Under the pieces are notes generated by a model, which worked only from the letters and a program-made list of their open reading frames with translations, was not told the origin of the DNA and made no database searches. Below are positions 10,158 to 21,589 of a stretch of DNA of 64,000 nt, in pieces. Positions within the stretch are counted from its first letter, which is position 1; each line of letters opens with the position of its first letter. The DNA comes from Quercus robur (taxonomy: Eukaryota > Streptophyta > Magnoliopsida > Fagales > Fagaceae): contig NC_065542.1 in assembly GCF_932294415.1 (NCBI RefSeq), positions 46,465,942 through 46,529,941 of the forward strand, given 5' to 3'. The position numbers and the translations under genes were made by a program.

Positions 10158-11146
10158 ATCCATGATGATGAGGAGGAAGTGGAGGAATGGGATGAAAAGG
10201 ACAAAGCCGAGTATGAAAGGAACAAGCAATTTGAGAAGCTTACCGCGAAAACTATAGCTATGAGGGAAAAAATGGTGAAAATGTAACTTGCCTTTCGTAA
10301 GGCATAATGAATGGATGATTACCTCTATAACGTAGGGAGAGTAAGTTCAAAAGCTCTTATTGCATTGCCTCCCAAGTTCAAGATCTCCGATGTGGAAAAG
10401 TTTGGTGAGATTGGGGATCCGAAGCAACACATAAAAAGATACCTAAGCATTGCTAAAATAAAAGAGCTAGATGAGAAGGAATCTTTGCATGCATTTCCCC
10501 TCTCACTCATGGAGGTGCATCAAAGTGGTACTATAGCCTTGATCCAAGCAAAACTAAGGTGTGGAATGAACTAGTGGAGTTGTTTATGGACCAATTCATC
10601 TTCAACACCATGATTGATGTGACTCTAAGGGATTTGGAGACTACCAAACAAGGTGTGGGGGAGACATTTTCTAAATACATGACTAGATGGAAGACCAAGG
10701 CATCTAGAATGGTTAATAGGTCAAATGAGAAAGACCAAATCAACATGATCATCAAGAACTTGCTTCCAGCTTATAATAATAGGCTTTTATCCTCGCCTAT
10801 TAGCTCATTTGGAGAACTATGTGATTGTGGGACAAGAATTGAAGATACTCTTAATAATGGGCAATTAGAGAAAGGGGAAAGCAAGCCTCTAACCAAGAAA
10901 ACATATGGAGGGGGAGCAACCACCACTGAAGCACCCAATCTCGTAAATATAAGCGCCATCATGCCCCAACAAACATTAGCCTACCCCAAGAAAGCTTGCC
11001 AAGAATTCTCTAACCTTGGAATGACCCTCACTCAAGCATATGAGAACCTATCCTCCAAAGGATTCATTAAACCTTTAGACCCTACACCCATGCCTAATCC
11101 CATACCTCCCACTTGGCACCTCAATGAATATTGCCACTACCACTAA
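10158..11146 (+). pseudogene. Gypsy gag remnant with stops and a frameshift
   Basis: The upstream part encodes an acidic coiled stretch (IHDDEEEVEEWDEKDKAEY) ending in stop codons near 10284. The 10311-10574 frame then carries PPKFKISDVEKFGEIGDPKQ, a typical gypsy gag start. At about 10507 the frame shifts by one base into GASKWYYSLDPSKTKVWNEL, which continues to 11146 with the usual gag core (FMDQFIFN, LRDLETTKQG, ETFSKYMTRWK). It formed the retrotransposon capsid when intact. No zinc knuckle is seen. Confidence 0.8.
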
Positions 11147-11338
11147 AAATCTGACCACAAAACCGACAATTACTTCCACCTCAAACATTAGATACAAGAC
11201 CTCATAGACAATGGAACCCTCCCAAATCCCAACATCATCACCAAACCCAACGTTAGAAATAACCCTTTGCTTGATTACCATAGGGCTCCCCCTCCATATC
11301 AAAATTGGGTGCAAATAGATGAAATTGAATAGGATTGC

Positions 11339-12498
11339 TTGAAGTTGATAGAGACCACAGATGTCAATATCAATGTCGTGAAAATCCAAGGAATATGGGA
11401 TGAAGAAGATGAAGCCTTGAATGAGGCGGTATCTATATGGGGAATACTTCCTAAAGGAGTGATAGAATTAAAGAAAAGAGTCTTGGAGGACAATGTAGCA
11501 AATATCACTAGGAGTGGGAAGCACTACAAGCCATTCTTTTTGGAAAATGATCATCTTGGTAGAGATTTAGGGAAATGTCCAAGCCCACGGAACCTAAAGG
11601 AGACAAAGAAGAAAAGGATAGGGTCTTAATGCAATTAAAGAAGACTCAAGCTCATGTGTTTGTATGAGGCCTACTCATGGCCTCTTAAAGACATCGTAAA
11701 GCTCTCTTGGATGCCTTGAATGGTAAAGAAGTACCTATAGAAACTACACCACAAGAAGTTGTGTCTCTTATGGGAGTTGAAGATTCCTTACACCCCCTCC
11801 TTGCCTTTTCTTATGAAGATCTCCCTCCTGAAAGAGTGACTCACACTAGACCCTTGCAAATCACCATTGAATGCATGGGTGCCAAGGTTCCAATGGTTCT
11901 TATTGACAATAGATTTGCCTTGAATGTTTGTCCTTTTAAGATTGCCTTCACTATTGGCCTATATATGGAGACTATCATCCCTTCTCCCTTAACCATAAAA
12001 GCATATGACAACATTTCAAGGAAGGTCATGTGTACTTTCAAGTCTCCCTACAAGATTGGGCCAACAGAAACTATTGTGCAGTTTCACATCATGGACATCA
12101 ACCCAAATTACAACCTTCTCTTGGGAAAAGCTTGGCTTCACCCCAATGGGGCAACCCCCTTCTCACTACACCAAAAGATGAAGATCCTATGGAAAGGAGG
12201 GATTGCCATAGTGCTTGGAGATGGAGAAATTCTAGCACCGATTTGTGGACTCGAGGAAGGAGTAAGTGAGCTTCAAATGTGTGGCTTTGAATTCATGAAT
12301 ATGGTTGACTATGGGTTAAAGGATGAAAATTATGCTACCGACTTGTTCCCATATTATAGCCACGAGGTGATTACAATGATAAAGAACATAGGATACATGC
12401 TTGGAGTGGGCCTTAGGAAAGAAGGAAAAGGGATAGTTGAGTTCCCCAATTTCAAGACTCAAGTGACTAAGGAAGGTCTAGGATTCTTTAAAACTTAG
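11339..12498 (+). pseudogene. Gypsy post-gag, protease and G-patch-like remnant
   Basis: 11339-11629 matches the usual spacer (ITRSGKHYKPFF). 11707-12498 (263 codons) contains the retropepsin-like region. The family normally reads DNGSALNVCP, but this copy reads DNRFALNVCP, losing the catalytic-loop Gly and Ser. NYNLLLGKAWLHPNGATP and a terminal GVGLRKEGKGIVEFPNFK (G-patch-like) follow. The frame ends at the truncation point. No function is expected. Confidence 0.75.
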
Positions 12499-12499
12499 A

Positions 12500-12668
12500 T
12501 TAGATGGAACACGTGGCATAAAATTAAGCTCTAATTGAAATCCAATTTTTACACTGAATTAACTCACCTAGCACAAAATTTTAAAAACTTATATTAGATG
12601 GGATACGCAACGCAAAATTAGACTCTAATTGAATGCCAATTTAAAATCAAATTGGATTTTCTCTCAGC
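12500..12668 (-). repeat. AT-rich repeat family copy (also at 24870-25040 and 38400-38520)
   Basis: Read on the minus strand it carries AATTAGAGTCTAATTTTGCG and CATCTAAT, matching in order the + strand text at 24870-25040 (AATTTTGCCCCATGTGTCTC, then CATCTAATCTGAGCTT) and more weakly 38400-38520. Two internal sub-copies occur here. Probably a noncoding Helitron- or MITE-type family; class not established. Confidence 0.5.
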
Positions 12669-12743
12669 TTTATCTCTTTTTTTTATGGGAATATAGAAAT
12701 TTTATTAATGACATGAAAATGTGAGTACATCATGGATAAAAGC

Positions 12744-14226
12744 TTACTCAATAAGGCAATGATTCTTTTCAATCCAAGAAGTAAAATCAACAATGCTAGA
12801 TGCATGTTTGGCTAGTAAGTGTGCAGGCCTATGCACTATAGAGGCCATTGACAATGGAGGGGGGAGGGGGGATAGCTCACTCAAAGCCCGGTAGACAATA
12901 AGTGAATCGCCCTTAAGTATAATGTCGCAAAACTCAATATCTCGTGCAAATTGTAGACCTATCTCAAAAGCCTTGGCCTTGGCTTCCACTGCACCAAGTT
13001 GAGCATAGATTTTCTCTATTAGTGAAATTTCTAATCTTCTCAACTCATCACATATAACCACTCCCACGCGCACGGCCTTTAGTTTTGAAAATATGGCCCT
13101 ATCTATGTTCACTTCAATCTAGTTCCCCGGCAATGGATTCCAGACCTACTTGTCTTCAATTGTTGGGGTGGTGGTGCCATTGAGTTTGATGGCAGCTCAG
13201 TACTTTTCCAAGTAGCAACTTGCCCAGCTGACTATAACTTTCCCAGATTTCCTCACGCCTCCTAGTCAGACCTCATTCCTGTTGTGCCACAATGCCCAAG
13301 CGATTGCAACCACCCGAGAAACCTTATCCACCTCCATCTGATCCTCCATCACCATGAGCCACAATAAATCCTGGAACTTTTGGCAGTGAGAGGTGCTCGT
13401 TGAAGCCACCATTTCCGCAGCAGCCCATGCTTCCTTAGCTTTCGAACAGGTCCAGAATAATAAGTGCCGAGTTAATTCGACCTCCAATCTGTACTCATCA
13501 CAGTAGTCATCCTGCACCACCTTTTGTTTCTGAAGATTTACCATAGTAGGCAATGAATCACAATACGCTCTCCATGCGAAGTGCCACAGCTTATGTGGAA
13601 CAGGAAGGGTCCAAATCTGTTTCCAAAACCGCCACCATCTACTGTCATCCGAGGAGGCACCTCTGTTTTCAATCCGGGAAGCCTTCATCGCTTCTGCATA
13701 TGCGCTTCTCACATTGAAAAGACCATTAGAAGACTCAGCCCAAAGTTGTTTATCCGCAGGTAGTCTGCCATTTATAAGGACGCTTTTTATGATATCAGCT
13801 TCAAATGAAAGAAATAAGGCATCAATAATGTCGAACTTCTAGCTCGCTGTTTCTAGGTTGATCAGCTCATTGACTCTAGTGTCCGAGTGCAGAAACTGTC
13901 TAGGGGACACCACCTCATATGTGGATGTTGTTGGTATCCATTTGTCACCCCAAATACGAATATTTGCTCCATCTCCCACCCTCCATCGAATGCCATCCCT
14001 AACTAGGTTTTGAGAGAACATGACGCTGCGCCATGTGTAGGATGGATTGTTTCCAAGAGATGCATGAACAAAGTCACGCCTAGGAAAATACTTTGCCTTA
14101 AGAACCCAATAAACCAATGAATTTTGGCCTTTTTGGAGACGTCATCCTTGTTTTGCTAGCAAGGCCAAATTGAACTACTTAAGTTGTTTGAAAACCCATT
14201 CCACCTAAAGCTTTGGGTTCACACAT
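12744..14226 (-). pseudogene. LINE ORF2 C-terminal part: zf-RVT and RNase H
   Basis: 14226-13839 gives ALGGMGF, LALLAKQG, LKAKYFPRRDFVHASLGNNP and WRVGDGANIRIWGDKW, the usual zf-RVT lead-in. 13712-13266 gives WKQIWTLPVPHKLWHFAWRA and a degraded zinc-binding region. 13112-12744 gives the RVT_3 RNase H piece EAKAKAFEIGLQFARDI and ILKGDS. Internal stops are present, for example in the AKQG*RL stretch. It primed and copied LINE RNA when intact. Confidence 0.8.
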
Positions 14227-14790
14227 TGTGAGAGACTGCAAACTTCTTGAGAGGGTGCTCTAAAAAAAGAGATTCGGGTGCTTGTTCAAGACACCTCTCT
14301 TTTTGGGTAAGTGGTGTGAAGTCGCCACTTATTTTTTATACAAAAAAATAAGAAAAAATTAAATACAACTTTACATGACTAAATGTTCCATTATCATTGA
14401 TTGAATAAAAAAAGTACAAACTTGATAAATTGAATATTACATGACTTTAGGTCCCAGTTACAAACTACCCAAAATAAAAACAAAGATAAAGTCTAGGTCT
14501 ACCTATCCAAAGACACTAAATTTGGAGGCTAGGTTATGAAATGAGAAGGTGTTAGACACCCATTCCGTCCAGATAGGGTCTACTCTTCTAGACTCTCATG
14601 ACCAATGTACCCCTTTATGCACGATATGAATGATATGTTGTATATGTAAGAAACACTTAACTAAACTAAGTCATGTAAATCTATTTATGAATGTGTCCTC
14701 TTCTTTGTTAAAAATTCAGATCTATTTTGGTATAAGTAAAAAAAACTTTATTTTATTCATTAAAAAAAAAATCAAATCTATTTTTGTACA

Positions 14791-14824
<34 letters not shown>

Positions 14825-16643
14825 TTTTGTAAAGAAAAATCAAATATGCTTTTGTTGAATGAAAAGAACAAGGCTTTTTGCTAAAAATATCAGATCCGTT
14901 TTTTGAAGTGAAGTAAAAAAAAATGGTTTTAAGTTTATATGTAAAAAAAATTAAATCTGTTTTGTAAATAAAAAATCTAGATTTGTAGAGAATTAGAAAA
15001 AATCATATCTGTTTTTCATGTGAAACAAAATAAAAAAATATTTTTTATAAGAGGACTACACTCATGAAATAAATCTACGCTACTTGCATCAAACAAAACA
15101 AACAAAACATCACTACTTATGACTTTCTTTTTTATTTCAAAATCTGCTATGTTAAAAAAAAAAAATTCAGATCTGCATCTAAGAAAGATACAAATTTGTT
15201 TTTATGTTAAAAAAATTCATATTTGCATCTAAGGAATATACAAAGTTGTTTTTTGGTTTTGAAAATTTTAGATCTGCATCTAAGGAAGATAAATATCAGT
15301 TTTTGTGTTTTAAAAAAATTAGATCTGTATTTAAGGAATATACAAATCTGTTTTTATGTTTAAAAAATTTAGATCTACATCTAAAGAAGATACAACTCTA
15401 TTTTTTTATGTTTTAAAAAAAATCATATTTGCATCTAAGGAAGATACAGATCTATTTTTATGTTTTGAAAAAGATTTGTTAATGAGCAGAATTTTGAAAC
15501 TCAAAAAGGTAAATCATGACAACAAAAGCATTAAGAACATATTTCAACAAAAATATGACAACACATGGTATGAACATTAGAAATTAAAACTAAAAGAATA
15601 TCTACTCATGCATCATCAAAATAAAAAAGCAGGAAAAAGGGTAAAGAAAGACCACCTCTTGCATGGACGTACTCTTTTTATTAAGGGAATATTTTAGGGT
15701 TCAAAAGAATTTATTCAATTATTTTTGAAGCCTAAAATACCTTGCTTACAAAAAAGAAATTCTTAAGACTAGAGCCTCTAGAATGTCTTTAACGTAAGAG
15801 AGAAAATAATAGAAAAGGAGAGTCAGAAAGAGGGGAAATCAAAAAGCGTGAAAAAGTGTGCTGAATTTTGAGATGGAACCTCTATTTATAGAGGTTGGGG
15901 TGTTTGAAAAATCAGCCAGATGATCAGAATATGAACTAGGACGCATCCTTATCTCTAAAAAATCGAAAAGAATGTGTTTTAACCTAATTCAAGTGCCCTC
16001 AGGCCGGGGCCCAAGTTTGTGCCAATCAGCAATTGGAAAGTCCTAATCGGCACTCCAAAAGTGCCAAATAGGGCTTTTGGGTGCTGGTCCCTCGTTTGAG
16101 TTTTGGTCCATTTTGGACTCCTTTGAGATTTTTTTAGTCGGGACTTGCACTTAGACACGTTTTTAATCCATATTCTAAAAATTAAACTCTTTTCTAGATA
16201 ATTCAAGTCTTTTGAACAACAATTATCTTGTAGATAAATACTCTAAAAGTCTTGATTATCCACAATTTTATTGTTATCCAATTATCCTCTTTATTCTCAA
16301 GCAAGCAAGCCTATTTTTGACACTAACTAACAACCAATCACAAAATTATTTAATTAATTTTAATTGTCTAGAAAATCAGAATTAATTTAAATTAATCATG
16401 TGTGGTTGATTCTACCTAGACACAATACATGTTGACCGTGCAAACTTGATCATGTAATATCTTTCAATCTGATGGTCTGATTTGGAAATCATGCATATCG
16501 TCACAACTGCCAAAATCTCAAGATCATTTTTATGACAATGAACAAATTAATGCATGTAATGCAATCATGAATTTCGGGTATGTAATTGGTCATTCCAGTC
16601 ATTTTCCTTGATTAAATCATGGGTGCAAAATCGAGTGTCTACA
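14227..16643 (-). mobile_element. Solo LTR (Ogre/Tat-like gypsy), 2417 bp, inside the LINE
   Basis: On the minus strand it begins TGTAGACACTCGATTTTGCA at 16643 and ends ...CA at 14227. It has the GTGTCTAACACC and GTGGCGACTT words seen near LTR ends of this group. The 5-bp TSD CACAT flanks it exactly (14222-14226 and 16644-16648). There is no internal region, so it arose by LTR-LTR recombination. It contains the tandem repeat at 15168-15475. Confidence 0.9.
15168..15475. repeat. Tandem repeat, about 50-bp period, six units, within the solo LTR
   Basis: The word AGATCTGCATCTAAGGAAGA recurs with changes at about 15168, 15218, 15269, 15320, 15370 and 15424, separated by T-rich spacers. It creates several short spurious ORFs between 15204 and 15580. 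Confidence 0.8.
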
Positions 16644-18337
16644 CACATCTTCTCCAAACTTGTCCAAGCTATTTTCCTTTCATCCTTTTTTTGCCCCACC
16701 AAAAGTTCCTTATCATACTTGTTAGATCCTCACAAAGAGAATCTGGTGTTTTGAAGCAACTCATGGTATAAGTAGGAATAGTTTAGGCCACCACTTTAAT
16801 TAACACCTTCTTACCAACTTTTGAGACCATCTTCTCCTTCCATCCTACCAACTTCTTCCCAAGCTTTTCCTTGATGTCATTAAAAGAGATTCTTTTATTT
16901 CTTCCTACTAGTGAGGGTAGGCCAAGGTACTTCTCATGTTACTTAATGACTTAAGCCTCAAATCTGTTTTTTTATCTCTTCTTGCACTCCCCTAAGTGTA
17001 TTGCTACTAAAAAACAAAGATGTCTTAGCTCGATTCAACTGCTGACCTAAGGCTTGTTCATATACATGCAAGATTCGCTGTAGAGATTCACATTCAGGCT
17101 ATTCAACAATGGAGGCTTTGCAAAAAATCAAGCTATTATCAGCAAAGAAGAGGTGGGAAAGCTTGGGACCTCCACGATAGACTGCAATTCCTTCCAATTG
17201 CCCCCTACTCACTACATGTTCAATTGGAGCAAAAATTCCTTTTGCACACAACAGAAAAAGAAAAGGTGATAAAGATTCTCCTTGGTGGATTCCCCTTGTT
17301 GGAACAATATGGCCTTTAGGATTTCAATTAATCTTTATAGAGTAGGTCACAATGGTAATACTCTGCATGATTAAACTCCTCCACTTAAAATCAAAACCCA
17401 ATCTCTCCATTATTTTATCCAAACACCCCTACTCCACCATATCATATGCTTTACTCCTGTCGAATTTGAGAGCCATCTCCACCCTTTACCCCACTTTTTT
17501 CTAACTAATGTGATGTATATTTTCAAAAGCCACAATAACATTATTTGTGATGAGTCTACCATGCACAAAAGCATTTTGTGTATCATTAATAATGGATGGT
17601 AAAATCTTTTTAAGCTATTTGCTATAACTTTTGATGCAATTTTATACACTACATTATACAAACTAATAGGCCTAAAATAAAATATTTTCTTTTGGCTCCT
17701 TAATTTTAGGAATAAGAACAATATGAGTCTCATTGAAATTTACCAGGGAAATATCAAGATTTAGGAAGTGAAGTACCGTTTTTATTATCACTACACCACT
17801 TGTAGTCCAAAAGTGTTGGAAAAATAAAGGAGGCATGCCATTTGGACCTGGGGCCTTCAACGGGTACATTTTCTTAAGGGTCATTCTACATTTATTAGCA
17901 GTAAAATCTCTAACTAGCACCTGATTCATTGCTGGTGTCACCTTCGGTTGTATTGCTTGAAGAAGCTGTGAGAAATCTGTTGGGTTGCTAGAAGTAAACA
18001 GATTTTTATAGTACTCCACTACTACCTCCTCTATTCTCCCTTCAACTTCCTGCCATACTCCATTAGCATCCAAAAGTCCTCCAATAAAATTCTTTTTTTG
18101 TCTGGTTGAGCTTTTGCATGGAAAAAACTCATATTCCTATCACCTACTTGAAACCAACTAATTTTGGACCTCTAGCGCCACATAGTATCTTTGTTTTCCA
18201 ACCAACAGTTTTGATCAATCCTTGTGCTCCTCAATGCTTGAATCAACTCGGGAGATGATGGTTGAAGTTCAAGCCACTCTAGCCGAGGTTGCAATTCTGC
18301 TATCTTCCAACCCACATGGCTGAATTCATGTTTGTTC
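16644..18337 (-). pseudogene. LINE ORF2 reverse transcriptase region, inactive
   Basis: Encodes LKAPGPNGMPPLFFQHFW, HIVLIPKIKEP, FRPISLYNVVYKIASKVIAN and, further on, HLFFADNSLIFC, then FWWG and DERKIAWTSLEKMC up to the solo LTR. The catalytic FADD motif reads FADN here (minus strand, 17135-17143), which would abolish RT activity. Stops and frameshifts are also present. Confidence 0.85.
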
Positions 18338-19201
18338 TATGCCTTAAAGCTAGTCCTGCACTTATCTAAGCAGGTAACCTGTACATGCTCTGATGAAGTG
18401 ACCAAGCGCTCCTCCCATGTATCTTTTACAACCTCCTCACATCGCTGATCCTTCAAGCACATTGATTCAAACCTGAACATTTTCTCTATCTTCGTCTTCA
18501 TCTTCCGAGGTTTTTGTGTCATACGAAGGAGCAACGATGAATGATCTAAAACCAATGAGGAAAGGTGGTGTAGCTTTGTGTTAGGGAATAGGTTCATCCA
18601 ATCCGGTGTTGCCAATGCTCTATCCAACTGCTCTTGAATTTGTTTTCCATCAAATTTTTGGTATAGCCATATGAACTTTGGGCTAATAAAACCTAGATCA
18701 CAGAAGCCACAAAAATTAATAGCTTCGCTGAACTTCTCCATCTGATGCCTCAGCCTGATGGTGCCTCCCTCCTTTTTTGATAAGCCTACAATCTCATTAA
18801 AGTCCCCAATGGCAAACCACAACAGTGTGGATGTACCCTTCAGATGCTTGAGCTTGAGCTTTGCCCAAGGTGCCACCATCCCAATTCAGCCCCATTGTCC
18901 ACCAGGGCATCAATATGTGAAGGAGAGTATGTTGGACATCCACCATAATACCCTCTTTCCACAGCATAGCCAGATCACCACTCTTCCCATTGCTAGGTAC
19001 AATTAATCCATGCTTCATGCTGCATTTATCTTTCACCTTTTCCATCCACACTTTATTCGTCTTCGTCTCCATTGAGAAGACGATACTCAACTCTTCTTTA
19101 TTCACGACCTTTGCCAAGGCTTTTTCCCAAGCCCCTAGCCGTACTGACTTAGCAAATTCCTTGTGCCTAGTGGGGTTGCCCTGCAACTCCCGTCGATTCA
19201 T
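18337..19201 (-). pseudogene. LINE ORF2 apurinic-type endonuclease region
   Basis: Two overlapping frames: 19201-18797 gives VFSMETKT and HGLIVPSNGKSGDLAMLW, and 18879-18337 gives LLWFAIGDFNEIVG, QLDRALATPDW and VLDHSSLLL. These match the EEP endonuclease of plant L1 LINEs, with the GDFNE and (D/S)H(S/C)P-type blocks. The frames are offset near 18860-18880, so the protein is broken. Confidence 0.85.
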
Positions 19202-19310
19202 GGTGTGTGGTTTAAGGTGGTTTGAGGTGTGTCTCCTCCTCCAATCTTATTTTCTTCTCTCTATTCGCAACTATAAAGAGGTCTGCCTCATTGAGTACGT
19301 GCTTCCTTTT

Positions 19311-19544
19311 TTATTCACCCAGTAGCCCTAATTCATCTCCTTTTGTTTTGTGAATGGGCCTTTCGCGAGTCCTTGTCCTGCTTCCCCGTTTTGGGCTTTC
19401 CTGGCCCACGCTGACTTCCACTAGCTTGGATTTTGTTTGGTCATCATGGGAAACCGGTTTTGTTTTCATATTGCTTTTCCTTCGGTTGGACCCATTATTG
19501 CTATTTTTTTTTTCACGTAACTGCTTTCGTCTTTCCCAGCCCAT
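19311..19544 (-). pseudogene. Likely C-terminal remnant of LINE ORF1
   Basis: 77 codons, basic and Ser/Lys-rich (SVGQESPKRGSRTRTRERP), immediately upstream of ORF2 on the same strand and cut at its 5' side. Position and composition fit the end of an ORF1 RNA-binding protein. No zinc knuckle is visible, so the assignment rests on context. Confidence 0.45.
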
Positions 19545-19580
19545 TTTAAATGTTAATTCTGTGTACAGATATATTTATTT

Positions 19581-19749
19581 ATTTTTATTTTTTTTTTTAG
19601 AGAGTTTTAACCTATAGCGTCCGCTCCTGATAATAGCTCTTTATTATCAGACCAAGACACCAATCAGTTTTTGGTGTAGGCGGGGATTGAACCCCAGATC
19701 TCTTATACAACCATCAGAGACTTTACCAGTTGAGCTAACTGGAACCCAC
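19581..19749 (-). mobile_element. tRNA-derived SINE with 13-bp target duplication
   Basis: On the minus strand the head reads as a tRNA: A box TAGCTCAACTGG (plus 19726-19737) and a perfect B box GGTTCAATCCC (plus 19683-19693). The tail is an A-rich run (plus 19581-19598, T-rich). Exact TSD GATATATTTATTT at 19568-19580 and 19750-19762. It looks like a full-length insertion rather than a tRNA gene, because the acceptor stem and 3' half are missing. Confidence 0.85.
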
Positions 19750-19764
19750 GATATATTTATTTTT

Positions 19765-19975
19765 TGATTATAAGATCTTTTTTTCTTTGGATCTAGTCTT
19801 ATTTAGTGTATTTATTATAATGGATTTCATAATATTCCTCATTGTATATTTAGTGCTTTGGATCCTTTGATTAAATTGAAGCTTCCACGGCTAATGACCT
19901 GGTTAGGAATAAGTCATTTTATATGTCATTATGAGGTTCCTCTAGGGCACCTCTAAGCTATGGTATTAGATGCGA
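19765..19975. repeat. Stray copy of the protease unit's distal flank
   Basis: Matches 6405-6625 in order: GATTATAAGATCTTTTTTTC, ATTGAAGCTTCCACGGCTAA, then CACCTCTAAGCTATGGTATT. No protease sequence lies beside it. Either a relic of a lost unit or an independent dispersed repeat. Confidence 0.65.
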
Positions 19976-20639
19976 TTAATTTTTTTTTTTTGGTTGAGAA
20001 ACAGACCTGAAATAGGCCAAATTATCTTATTGCTAAGAAATTCGAAACGTAGACCATATGAATATCAGGAGAAACAAATTTTATCAAAACTAAAAGGGGA
20101 AAAGAAAGACTTGCTCTCTGGGCTAGAGCATGTGCCAAAGCATTGCCTTACCAACGCGTACGAAAGAAAGAGAAGTACTGAAAAGAACTAACAAAAAACA
20201 TGATGTCTTTAATTAAATGACCCACCAATGGATAGTGAAAGCACTGATTTTTAATTGCCAAAATTGATGATTATGAATATCCTTCCAAAATTGAGCCGTA
20301 GAGATCAAGTTCATGAAGAAAATGGACTGCCCTTCTCAAATTTTGTTTATTTTTAACGTTTCAAGTTAGCTTTTATTTCTTTCTCAAAAAAAAAAAAAAA
20401 AAAAAAAGTTTAGCCTTTATTTTATTCTCAAAACAAAAAATAAAATAAAATAAAATATAAAAAACCTTTATTTATGTCAATGAAGGACGGGAATAGATTA
20501 AAACGCTGGAAAATCATGTGATTATGATCATCAAGGACGGAACAATGATGTGAACTTGGGGGAAGCCAAAGCATGTGACCGGAAGAAAAAAAAATCTAGA
20601 TCACTTTGATTAATATGATAATTCAATAAACATAAATCA
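19976..20639. other. Intergenic, no gene recognised
   Basis: Contains T- and A-runs (about 19980-19990, 20384-20408) and a TAAAA microsatellite near 20438-20458. ORFs are short and not protein-like. Confidence 0.5.
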
Positions 20640-20985
20640 TGAAAATTAAAATAAGTTACGAGGCTGAGATCTACAGTTGTGTTTTTGGAAACACGACTAT
20701 AGGCTGAGACCGATAGCTGCATTTTTAAAAACACGGCTATAAACCATGTTTTGGCTGCATTTAAAAATACGGCTATAGGGTGAGACCTATAGCTATGTTT
20801 TTGAAAATGCAGCTATAGGTTGAGACCTATAGCTGCATTTTTAAAAACGCGGCTATAGACCATGTTTGGGCTGCGTTTAAAAAACGCAATTGTAGGTACA
20901 ATTTTGGCTGCATTTTAAAACCTTGGCTAAAGCCTCCTACTACTGCGTTTTAGAAACGCGAGTAAAGCCTCCTATAGGGTTTTTG
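20640..20985. mobile_element. CACTA-like subterminal repeat cluster
   Basis: About eight direct and inverted copies of a word near TATAGCTGCGTTTTTAAAAA / AACGCGGCTATAG. Such closely packed subterminal repeats are characteristic of plant CACTA (En/Spm) elements. The right side ends GGGTTTTTGTGTA, resembling a decayed TTTTTGTAGTG terminus. No transposase is present; only an end or a non-autonomous remnant remains. Confidence 0.6.
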
Positions 20986-21589
20986 TGTATAAGTTTTTTT
21001 CCCTTTTTTCCTTTTTTTTTCCCTTGCTAAATCACAAATTCCTACCCAAATTGAAAACCATACTACAAGCATTCAAAACCAAATACAAAACAGATAATTT
21101 ACATAAGCATTCAAGGTTTCTAAAATGAAAATTTTTTGAATTTCATTGCCAAAATTTTGCAAGTTCCCAAAAAGAAATATATATATATATATATATATAT
21201 CAACTTGCAAGTTCCACTTACAACATTTTTTTGCAAGTTCTCATACATCACAAAAGATCCTATACATTACAAAAAAAAATCAACTTCTTTTATTTCAAGT
21301 TTTCATTTTTTTTTCTATATATTTTCGAAAATTGGGATTTAACATTAGCTATTGATTTACTGATTAATTTGGAATAGTGATATCAAAGAACAAGATTATT
21401 TCTTTGAATCTCTAGGGATTTTTCACTTGAAAATGGCTAGCAAGAAATGGGACAAGCCTTGATTTTTGAATATTCATTGTGAATTGGGGAAAAAAAATAC
21501 TGTTTCACTACTTTGGAATAGTGGTATCCCCAATTATGCATTTTCTGTATAAAAAAAATAATAATAATAATTACACACACACATGTTAG
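20986..21589. other. AT-rich intergenic sequence
   Basis: Contains an (AT)n microsatellite at about 21178-21200 and an ATA repeat at about 21550-21570. Two small overlapping ORFs through the microsatellite are not credible genes. Confidence 0.5.

Larger units (their letters stand above)
7208..12498 (+). mobile_element. Truncated Ogre/Tat-like Ty3/gypsy retrotransposon
   Basis: Order on the + strand: 5' LTR (7208-8814), primer-binding site (8816-8833), a long untranslated leader (about 8834-10150, no reliable coding), gag remnants (10158-11146) and a protease/G-patch-like remnant (11707-12498). RT, RNase H, integrase and the 3' LTR are absent, so the element is cut at about 12498. The long LTR and the spacing fit the Ogre/Tat group. 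Confidence 0.75.
12675..19556 (-). mobile_element. LINE (L1-type) on the minus strand, interrupted by a solo LTR
   Basis: Reading right to left: an ORF1 tail (19544-19311), then ORF2 with endonuclease (19201-18337), reverse transcriptase (about 18073-16644), then after the solo LTR the zf-RVT (14226-13266) and RNase H (13112-12744) regions, ending near a short poly-T at about 12676. The LTR and one TSD copy can be removed with the reading frame restored. Many stops and shifts are present. The 5' end is truncated inside ORF1. Confidence 0.85.

Noticed and set aside
15204..15580. Overlapping 70- and 74-codon ORFs
   Set aside because: Products of the 50-bp tandem repeat inside a solo LTR.
19683..19737. 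tRNA gene
   Set aside because: A and B boxes are present, but there is no complete cloverleaf. The A-rich tail and 13-bp TSD show a SINE.
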